This document shows positions 9,697 to 16,921 of a DNA stretch of 16,921 bases, piece by piece. The position numbers and the translations under genes are program-made. The DNA comes from Gliomastix tumulicola (lineage: Eukaryota; Ascomycota; Sordariomycetes; Hypocreales; Bionectriaceae): NCBI GenBank assembly GCA_001599755.1, contig BCHX01000026.1, positions 1 through 16,921 on the forward strand, written 5' to 3'. How positions within the stretch are numbered: position 1 is the stretch's first letter; each line of letters starts with the position of its first letter. The notes under the pieces are model-generated. The model was given only the letters and a program-made list of their open reading frames with translations. It made no database searches and was not told the origin of the DNA.

Positions 9697-10634
9697 GACT
9701 GGTGGTCGAGGAAGCCATTTCCCGTCAGGGGTGTCCCTAGCGCGTTCCGGCGTGTTGAGACGCGTCGAGACGCGTTGATGCATCACGTTTTCGCGTAATT
9801 TCAAGTGACAACCCCAATCTCTGTTGAAATGACCTTCTGGCCATCGAACCGCAGGATTCTCTCTACGTCTTTCTCTTTACATGACCTCTCACCGATTCCG
9901 TTCACCTTGGTCCAGCTTGAGAATGAAACGCCAGACATGCAGTTTGACCAAAACTACACTGGCCATCCACCCTCCTCAAGATGAGAAAACGACGGAGATT
10001 CTTAGGTGACCATGGCTTGATGATATCAATGCTCGGTTTCCAAATGACCTGCAAAGTATAGGGTAGTACAACCAACCACGACCGTACTGAAGCTTTCGTT
10101 GTGAAGCTGTTGTCGCTTGAGGACGATGTGCGAACGCAATCGGGTGTTATTCGGGAGTCCTGTGTGGGGAAGCTTACAAGGGTCTCTGGCGGCACCCCAG
10201 GGGATTTGGCCAATGAATGGTGCCGAATTGGTTGGAGCAGGGATTAGCCCAAACCTCGTCTGTCACAGGTTCCACGCCTCCTGAAGCGAGCCGACTTCTT
10301 TCCTTCACCCGCAGAGGGTGCGAGTGCCTCCGAGGCCTGGCTTGGGAAACGAGACATGATGGCGAACGGTTTACCCGTCTGTCTCGATCATCGAGCGCGA
10401 CGGGCTTCGCGCTCGCTGCGCGCAACTGTGGCGATGCGCGCCTGATGACAATGCGCGTATGGTGAAATTGCGAGCCACGCGTTGGGCGTGATGTTTGTGG
10501 TGGGAAAAAAAGCTCTTAAGAGCGAGAGGCGCGCGGCGCTGCCCGCCCGACAACACTGATATTCTTACTTTTGATGCAGCATCGTCCGATCGATCATCTC
10601 AAGCGAATTTCGTCTCCCGAGAGACGGAAACACC
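9697..10634. other. hAT 5' internal non-coding region / transposase promoter
   Basis: About 940 bp between the left array and the transposase ATG. Short frames on both strands match nothing I know. Visible items: two direct copies of GAGACGCGT at 9757-9765 and 9767-9775, each containing ACGCGT (the MCB-box core); a strong GC hairpin with 9-bp arms, CGAGCGCGA-CGGGCT-TCGCGCTCG, at 10392-10415; and a 12-bp palindrome GCTCTTAAGAGC just after the A-run near 10505. Their role is unknown. Confidence 0.4.
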
Positions 10635-13356
10635 ATGGACACGCCCCTAGACACGTGCCCCTCGAGCCCTCCGTCCCTCCTCCGGCCCAGCTCGTCGGAG
10701 CGGCTTGCATTCTCTTCGTCGCCGTCTCTCGATACGCCCCGGCAGGTCTTGCTGCCGTCGACACCGACGCCTCGTCCTCATGGGACCGCGGTCGACTTCA
10801 TCCAAGCCGACTGGACGCTCTGGGGCCGACAAGAATGGGGCCAGTGGCCGGGGTTTGAGCGCTATGCGGGCAGGCAGGAGACCAGGGCCTGGTGGCAGGA
10901 CTACGGGTATAGGGTCGAGGATCGTTCTACACGCCGGCCAGGAAACAGGCTGAGGTGGATCTGCGCGGACTGTTTCGCCAGAGGGTTCAAGAAGAAGTCG
11001 GACTTCAGCTTCGTCTGCTCGACTGGGATCTCGATCAAGAAACACCTTCGCGAGTCGCACGGCATCGTGGTACGTCCAAGTGATCCCCGGGCTCTTCGCA
11101 TACTAACCTTTGTAGGGCCCGGGCGTGGTGCCGTGCCGCGGAAGCGACGAGGGTCTGCGCGACCAAACGATCACGCGTTTCATAGGCGCCGACTTGACGA
11201 ATCCGAATGACCAGTTCCTCCTCGGCAAGCTGCGCGCTCACTTCAGCCTCAAGGGGCTTCGCATGCTCCTCCTCGACTGGATTACCTATCACAACCTGCC
11301 ATTCCAGACTGTCCACTCCGAACGGTTCCAGCGAATCCTTCTTTACGGAAACCCGCTCCTGGAGAGGAGCCACTTGCCCTCCGCCAAGACGCTTCTCCGC
11401 ATGCTGGAATCCGAGTACAGAGGTGCTATTGGGCCGGTGACGGAGGTCTTGCGCAGCGCTCGATCGCAGATCCATTTTTCGTTTGATGGGTGGACGTCGA
11501 AACAGTATAGTTCGTTCCTGGGCATCAACGCCCAGTTCGTGGACCGGGACTTTGTACAGCACCGCGTGCTCCTCGGGCTGCGGCCTCTCCACGGGCGGCA
11601 CACAGGGCTGTCGCTGGCGGACGAGGTGGCGGATACGCTCGCATTCTGGCAGATTGAGGGCCCGGACAAGGTCGGCTACTTTACGCTTGACAACGCGGCG
11701 AGCAACGACACCTGCATCAAGGCGCTGGCAACAGAATATAACTTCTGTCCTGAGGAGCGACGAGTTCGGTGTGCCGGGCACATCTTCAACCTCTGCGTGC
11801 GGGCGATGCTCTACGGGTCGAAGGGGGAGGATTTTGGTGCGATCGTGACAGCTGATGGAGACGACGAAGAGGAGGAGGACGTGGAAGATCGACTCGAGCA
11901 TGTTGTCGATGAAGCCTTGCGTGGCGAAAGGGAAGGGGTTGCGGATGGCGCCGCGGTAGGGTCGGAGATGGGTGCTGCGGAGGACTTCGCATCAGCCCAT
12001 CCAGCGCCGGATGAGATCAACGATGCGAGCTTCCTAGAGTACAGTCAACACGGGGCTCCGGGCATGCTGCACAACATCGGAGTGCAGCTGCGGACAAGCC
12101 CGCAGCTGTATGAACAGTTCCTCCAGTCCCAGCGCAAAGAGTCTGGCAAGGCATCGACGCTCAACTGGGTCTTCAATAACGCCACGAGGTGGGACTCGGA
12201 CATGCGGATGATGGAGAGGGCGCTCCTGCTCCGGCCTGCGCTCAATACGTTCTTCAACGACGTGCAGAACCGTTGGGAGAGCGGGGGTGGTGCGGAGAGG
12301 GCCAGGCCGGCCATTCTACAATATCGGCTTAGTTCATATGACTGGCGCGTCATCGAGGTCCTTGTAAAACTTCTGAAGCCTTTTGCAATCGCGAGCAAAC
12401 AGTTGCAAGGCAACGGCGTCCCCGGGGAACGATCGACTTGCGGTGGCTTCGACGAGTACTTTCCCGTCGTTGAGATGCTCCTGGATCATCTGGAGAGTGC
12501 GATCGAGGGGACAGTGTACGACGAGGTGGACGACGCGGCGACCGGGGCGAGGAAGGATGTCGAGTGGGCTGTGTACGAGGGTCTCGACCGAAGGACTCGT
12601 AGATTGCTCAAGGTTTTCATCAAACTGGGGTGGAAGAAGCTGCATAAGTACTACGACCTGTTGACAGGTGCTGCTTATGTGGGGGCGGTCGTTTTCAATC
12701 CCGCCAAGAAGTGGCGCCTTCTTGATCTACTGTGGTCTCGGGTGCCTTCGCCGAAGGCCAAAGGTTGGCGATGCGACTACGAGCGAAGGCTGCTAGAAAT
12801 ATGGGACACGTACCGCGAGCGTGAGATTGACAGCACGGTGGTTCAGTCGGCTGACGCTCCTATGGACTACATTGAGCGGAGGCTGGCGAGGAGCGTGACA
12901 GGCTTGGTGGGCACGCCCGGCTCCGGTCCCGCGGGGCCAGGCCGTTGCAAGGGAGGACGCAAGGCGAGGCAGGGGGCCGGGATGGCGATGGACGACGAGT
13001 ATGCGCGATACTGCGCGGAGGACACTGTGAACAGCCATCACTACCGTAGCAGGCCCATGGACTGGTGGAAGATCAACGCAAGTCGGTACCCACGTCTGTC
13101 TGTGATGGCGGTAGATATGCTGAGTATTCCATCGTCGTCAGCCGAGAGTGAAAGGACGTTTAGCAGTGCTGGACGGATGATGGGGCCGCTGAGGAATCGA
13201 ATGAGGCGAGAGATTGTGGCGATGGCACAGTGCGTTCGGTCGTGGAGTCAAGCCGGGATCTATAGGCCGTCCTTGCCGCTTCTGAGCGTAGATGATGAAA
13301 GATGGGTAGATGCTTTAGCATCGATACAAGATACGCAAGATATAGAGGACGAATAG
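10635..13356 (+). CDS. hAT transposase, 891 aa, two exons
   Basis: Exon 1 is 10635-11069 and exon 2 is 11116-13356. The 46-nt phase-0 intron 11070-11115 has donor GTACGT, branch ACTAAC and acceptor TGTAG. The start ATG has a good context (ACACCATGG). Exon 1 has a Ser/Pro-rich N-terminus, then a BED-like finger, C110-x2-C113 ... H137-x4-H142. Exon 2 carries the RNase H-like core: FSFDGWTS (D269), GYFTLDNAASND (D337) and a C364-x2-H367 motif in RCAGHIFNLC. An acidic stretch follows near 395-415. The C-terminal hATC dimerisation domain is at about 793-855 (WWKINASRYPRLSVMA and SSSAESERTFSSAGR); E822 or E824 is the likely third catalytic residue. No stop or frameshift is seen. It should cut and paste its own ends, acting in the nucleus through the terminal and subterminal repeats. 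Splicing is required to join the zinc finger to the catalytic core, so regulated splicing could control activity. Confidence 0.94.
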
Positions 13357-13539
13357 TGAACGCGGTCTCAGACGTATCGTTTCTGTCTGGCCAGGCAAGG
13401 CGCCCATGAGCCTTGCATAATATGGCTGTATTTCCTATGACATCGTATCGGCCAAGTCAGTCCGTGGTGACGCTCGGTGTGATGACCTGCTTAGTCATTC
13501 ATTCGATCGAATCGACGGCGAATTCGACGAAGCTTGGCA
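13357..13539. other. hAT 3' untranslated/internal region
   Basis: About 180 bp between the transposase stop and the right array. It ends in an array-like sequence from about 13500 (ATTCGATCGAATCGACGG, then AAGCTTGGCATTCGATTCG), where GCCAAG-type flanks appear inverted relative to the outer copies. No coding potential was recognised. Confidence 0.4.
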
Positions 13540-13714
13540 TTCGATTCGATTCGAATCTGCAGGAGGCATATTCGATTCGTATCGAATCATCAGGGGGCCT
13601 GTTCGATTCGCATCGAATCTACTAGTGTGATATTCGATTCGCTTCGAATCTGCAGAGGACCCGTTCGATTCGAATCGAATCGATTGGGGTCCCATTCGAA
13701 TCGAATGCCAAGAA
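13540..13714. repeat. Right subterminal array: five GATTCG-N3-CGAATC units with 31-bp period
   Basis: Units start at 13540, 13571, 13602, 13633 and 13664, exactly 31 bp apart. The cores are GATTCG-N3-CGAATC with central triplets ATT, TAT, CAT, CTT and AAT. A sixth, partial unit (TTCGAATCGAAT) stays in register at 13695. Spacers of 13 bp are dissimilar, with recurring GGGGCC or GGACCC-like cores. An 18-bp stretch, CGAATCGAATGCCAAGAA, at 13697-13714 is identical to 9521-9538 and in the same orientation. Interpretation as phased transposase binding sites is inference from other hAT elements. Confidence 0.9.
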
Positions 13715-13733
13715 GTGGCGTTCGATTCGACGT

Positions 13734-13755
13734 ATTCGATAGATGTCCATCCCTG
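13734..13755 (-). repeat. Right terminal inverted repeat of the hAT element
   Basis: On the minus strand it reads CAGGGATGGACATCTATCGA and continues AT. It pairs with 9453-9474 with two mismatches, and the element ends at G13755. Confidence 0.95.
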
Positions 13756-13763
13756 AGTGACGC
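13756..13763. repeat. Right 8-bp target-site duplication of the hAT element
   Basis: AGTGACGC is identical to 9445-9452. On the minus strand it encodes the end of E-R-H and the first base of the next codon in the host gene. Confidence 0.95.
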
Positions 13764-15965
13764 TCTTCAATCTCGGCTCCTGGTGTCCGTTCGAGATAGT
13801 ACACCATGATGCGCTTGATGGGTTCTTTCCATGGGAGCAGCTGCTCCTCGTTTCCCAGTCTCACCCAATCAGTATGGTGACCAAAACGTTTCAGGAAGCA
13901 TCCATCCTCGGCGATGAGCCCCAAGCCTGGCAGGCGCTGGAACGATTCGCCAAGTTCCTCCGGCCGGCGGCTGGACATAACATAAACGATGTTGCGTTGA
14001 TCAAAAAGAAGATCACTGAGTGTAGTACACGCAAGCTAGCCATTTGTTAATCAAGTAACCCAATTTCTGTGACAAAGAGCATACCGGAATAGTCTGGCTA
14101 ACTGTGTCCCTTCTCACTAAAGTCTCCTCGTCTAGTATGAAGAGGCGGTTCTTGCTTTCCTTATATTTTCCAGCAAGGACACTTATGGACAGTTTCGGCG
14201 TGCAGGCATAATCTCTGCGGTGTTGCTCCTCATAGACGAGGTCCAGCTTGGATAGGAACTCGGTGGCCCACTGGCTCCCAGTGTGGCTGGTAACGGCCTT
14301 GTAGAGATGCGTCCATCGACACTCCCTTTCATCCGCGGGCATCTCCATAGCCGCCTTGATAGCATCTGCACATTGGCGATAATCCCAGGGATTGACAGAT
14401 AGGTCGTGGCCGCCAAATATAGAAGACGCACCGGTGAATTCGGATAGGACAAGCGATCCATGCTTCTTGGAACTATGCATGCCGTCCTGGCAAAAGATAT
14501 ACTCGTGGGATGTCAGATTCATGCCCTCCCGCTGGTTTGTAATAATCAGCGCGTCAGCAATGGTAAGGAGGGCCAAATATTGGTGGCGTGTTACGTCGTG
14601 TTTGAGATAGACGACATGTTGATCGGATATGGCAACCCCTGAGGAGTTCACCCGCGTGACGATGTCGGAGGTCGTCTTCTCCAGCTCAGTCATCTTGTCT
14701 GTCAATAGGGCCAGCTGGATAAGCACGGTTTTGTGTTGCCACTGGGGATTTCTCTGTAAGAACAACTCGTAGGAGAGAAGATTCTGGCGCACTCCACGAG
14801 CGTAATCCAGTTTGTCTCTTGCAAAAATCAGTCTTTTGCCCTGGTAGTTGTCGCTCAATATGCCTATCCACCTGCGAACCTGTTCCTGCTCTCTCTGTGC
14901 GCTGAGCGCTGCTGGGTCAATCCCGACCGCCGAGTTGATAACGGCAACAAAGCGATCGTCCAAATGGACACCTTTCGGTGTTGCTTCGACATTGAGCAGC
15001 CGGCTGCAGGTCAGAAGGAAATGACGCGAGTATTCTTGAATCTGGAAACCTATCAGATTTGCACCCAACATGCCTTCCAAGAGCTCCTGTCGACGCGCCA
15101 AGCATCGGAATACCTCGGAGGAAGGGAAGGAAACATGGAGGAACAGCCCAATTTTCGCTTCAGGCAGCACCTTTCGGACCATGCCAGGGACTAGCAAAAG
15201 GTGATAGTCGTGAATCCATACGGTGTCGCCACGTTTCCAATTGGCGACAATCTTGTCAGCAAAGGCCTGGTTGACGCTGTTATAATATTGCCATGAATAG
15301 TCTTCAAAAGCCGTGCTCTTCGGACTGTCGGGCATCTGATAATGAAAGACAGGCCACAGAACCTGTTTGCAGAAGTGCAAATAGTGGCCGTCGAAGTCCT
15401 TATCCGAGCAGAAGACTGTCAATGCATCATAGTCGGCGGCCAACCAAGCTTCAATATCTTGTTTCAGCTGGCTGCCCCCTGATGTAGTGGACGGCGTTCC
15501 CAGCATGCCAACCCACAATTTATCAGGCAGTTTACCATCTCGCACGGCCGCGCTGATCGCATTGCGTAAATCTGCGTTGTACTTGCCCGCATTCGCCACA
15601 TGCGAGCCCAAATTGGCGTTGCTCGCGGGGTAGCGAAGATATAGCTTGCTGCCGCTGTCTGCGATACCGTAGGCACTGTCTTCATCACAAGCCGTCACAG
15701 GATCGATGACGTCCGGATGGGGGAAGGAGAGAGGGGATTGCATAGTATCGCTGGCGGTCGTAGTGTTCTCGCTGCTCCCCGTCCCACCAATGCAATGGGA
15801 GTCTTCTCGAGCTCGCTTGCGAGTAGCGGAAAGGCCATTAGGGGAGAGGGTTATAGGAAGAAACCTCGGCAGCGTAGCTAGTTAGCCTTTGCGCCCTCCT
15901 ACGGTAGACTCCATGGTAGAGCGGAGCAGAAGGCACACGTACAGAGAAGCGATAAACACGGTCAT

Positions 15966-16894
15966 CTTGGGAAGAATAGACTGGACTGCGGCCCGGCATA
16001 AGGGGTGCTGCGTAGGGAACGTGCTGCAAAATCGATGTGATTTATTTCACATGTGGCTGGTGATGGCATGCTACGTGGTGGCCAGCCGGGTATGAATTCG
16101 GAACAAAGTTTTAGAATGACATGGTCACATCCGGAAATATGACATGAAGTTTATTACGCCCGGGAGGATTCACCTCATAGGGCCAGAGCTCCGACACGTC
16201 GAACGCCTTAACTTGGGACTTCACGACCGAATCTAGAGGAGGCTGTGCCAAAGGTTCGTCAACCGGTGTGAAACCTAACATGTCGGTTAGGCTTCGGGTT
16301 CATTCGACGTCATTTCCCCACAGTGACGCTCCATGGGGAGTGACCGCAGAGAAGGCGCAATTCGGGACGCCTACCACTTTCCAGACTACGTATTCACATG
16401 CCTGATTGAACTTAGCTGGGGGCACTTCGACCTATTAGGTGTGGCCTGACGAAAGGCATTTGAATATCTTAGGCTGCCCATGTGACATTTGGCGGCAATG
16501 CATCCACCTCCTCCGACGGCAGTAGGGAACTGGGATCCTCGCTGGCCAATAGGACGGCTCAGAATACCTTGTGTCCATGTCAAAGCGGCAGTGGGGTAAC
16601 GAGGCGTTGTGGTTGATGGGAATGGGATCTTTCTGGTCCAATGGGAGCCTAGAATCGACAACTTGCGGGATCGAGGACCATGCCACTTTGGAAACGAACC
16701 TTAGGCCCCCGCTAGGTACAACGATACATGAAGATGTACATCTGCATTCACCCATTCGTCTCGTCATTAGTGTCTATGAAAATAATACGCGAGGTGGTCG
16801 CTGACACGTGCATGCGGCAATCATCTTCAAGCCCCCGCCCAGCCCTGCTTGGCCGTCAGACTCTTCGCTGAAGGCTTGCGCTCTTCTTCTTCCC
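15966..16894. other. Upstream region of the tps3-like gene; no other gene recognised
   Basis: About 930 bp. Short overlapping frames on both strands (for example 16386-16661 on -, 16571-16804 on +) match no family I know. Features upstream of the minus-strand start: AGGGG (stress-response-element core) at 16001-16005, a hairpin ATGTGA-TTTATT-TCACAT at 16035-16052, a hairpin CCTAAC-ATGTCG-GTTAGG at 16274-16291, and CCAAT pentamers on the + strand at 16546-16550 and 16637-16641. Each is a weak, common motif. STRE control would suit a trehalose gene but is inference. Confidence 0.4.
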
Positions 16895-16921
16895 CTTCTT
16901 CTTCTTCTTCTTCTTCTTCTT
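16895..16921. repeat. (CTT)n microsatellite reaching the window edge
   Basis: Nine perfect CTT units run to the last base, preceded by an imperfect CT-rich stretch from about 16879. The full length is unknown because it continues past the window. Confidence 0.9.

Larger units (their letters stand above)
9453..13755 (+). mobile_element. Complete hAT-superfamily DNA transposon, 4303 bp, inside exon 3 of the tps3-like gene
   Basis: The element has 22-bp imperfect terminal inverted repeats (two mismatches) beginning CAGAG on the left and CAGGG on the right. A perfect 8-bp target duplication, AGTGACGC, lies at 9445-9452 and 13756-13763. Inside are subterminal arrays of a 31-bp-spaced inverted repeat at both ends, and one two-exon transposase gene on + (10635-13356) with a BED-like zinc finger and a hAT dimerisation domain. 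Transposase direction is opposite to the host gene. The size and the intron-bearing transposase resemble fungal elements of the Restless type from Tolypocladium, but I cannot say how close it is. An intact transposase frame, a perfect duplication and no obvious RIP-like decay suggest a recent, possibly autonomous copy. Confidence 0.95.
13622..15965 (-). pseudogene. tps3: 5' part of a Tps3/Tsl1-like trehalose-6-phosphate synthase regulatory subunit gene, broken in exon 3 by a hAT insertion
   Basis: Exon 1 is 15965-15943, exon 2 is 15864-14085, and exon 3 starts at 14035 and is broken after 13756. Introns: 15865-15942 (GTACGT, GCTAAC, acceptor GAG) and 14036-14084 (GTATGC, ATTAAC, CTAG). Exon 1 plus exon 2 yields MTVFIASLFLP, the typical N-terminus of this family. 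The GT20 domain (about residues 125-550) has WIHDYHLLLVPG, LFLHVSFPSSEVFR and GIDP. Catalytic positions look regulatory: RLDY..KG is RDKLDYARG, and RDGMNL is REGMNL. The TPP-like domain begins RLFILDEETLV, with D586 but no second motif-I Asp, then VYVMSSRRPEEL and GLGLIAEDGCF. The subunit would support the Tps1/Tps2 complex in the cytosol. The uninterrupted gene would encode 838 aa, somewhat short for the family. The break is at codon 695. Reading on into the element adds 44 foreign residues and stops at 13622-13624 (738 aa in all). No other damage is seen. An AGGGG element lies at 16001-16005. Confidence 0.92.

Noticed and set aside
11035..11901. Minus-strand frame of 288 codons
   Set aside because: It lies wholly opposite the transposase coding region and is a GC-rich antisense shadow.
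9540..13714. Regular repeat-spacer arrays resembling CRISPR
   Set aside because: The 18-bp repeat and 13-bp spacer are too short, the arrays sit at both ends of a hAT element, and the genome is fungal. They are subterminal transposon repeats.
13622..13978. Separate minus-strand gene of 118 codons starting MSSRRPEEL
   Set aside because: It is the third exon of the tps3-like gene plus read-through into the transposon; its Met is internal (VYVMSSRRPEEL).
16386..16804. Frames on both strands near the right edge (91 and 110 codons on -, 77 on +)
   Set aside because: They overlap each other in the presumed promoter of the tps3-like gene and match nothing known.

Overview
The window is genomic DNA from a filamentous ascomycete (Pezizomycotina-type), species not determinable. 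The evidence is short 46-78 nt introns with GTA(C/T/G)G(T/C)-type donors and CTAAC/TTAAC-like branch points, a Tad-clade LINE end, an Elf1/New1-type ABC translation/export factor, a Tps3/Tsl1-type trehalose synthase regulatory subunit, and a fungal hAT transposon. Genes are sparse and the spacers long.

Layout, left to right. (1) Positions 1-793: the 3' end of a LINE retrotransposon on the + strand. It has the C-terminus of the reverse transcriptase polyprotein, a 3' UTR, a small hairpin and a (CAAA)n tail. (2) 794-2494: about 1.7 kb with no recognisable gene, holding several dyads, including a perfect 16-bp palindrome with CGG-N8-CCG spacing upstream of elf1. (3) 2495-5872, + strand: a complete two-exon gene for an Elf1/New1-type protein of 1109 aa, with HEAT repeats, two ABC ATPase domains and a chromodomain-like insert. 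(4) 5873-8375: about 2.5 kb without a recognisable gene. (5) 8376-8633, + strand: a small two-exon candidate gene of 65 aa, tentative. (6) 8954-15965, - strand: a Tps3/Tsl1-like gene of four exons, split by a transposon. (7) 9453-13755: a complete 4303-bp hAT transposon inserted in exon 3 of that gene, carrying an intact 891-aa transposase on the + strand. (8) 15966-16921: upstream region of the trehalose gene, ending in a (CTT)n tract.

The main result is the relation between (6) and (7). Two separated minus-strand open stretches form one protein family member. The break falls exactly at an 8-bp duplication (AGTGACGC) bordering an element with 22-bp imperfect terminal inverted repeats. With the element and one duplication copy left out of account, the four exons total 2517 nt, an unbroken frame of 838 codons plus stop. 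Both halves remain open, the duplication is perfect, and the transposase frame is intact, so the insertion looks young.

The second result is the architecture of the hAT ends. Each subterminal region carries an array of 15-nt inverted repeats, GATTCG-N3-CGAATC. There are four copies on the left and five on the right, spaced exactly 31 bp start to start, about three helical turns. They look like phased binding sites for the transposase or for a host silencing factor.

All calls come from reading the sequence and from remembered family features. No database search, expression data or splice evidence was available.
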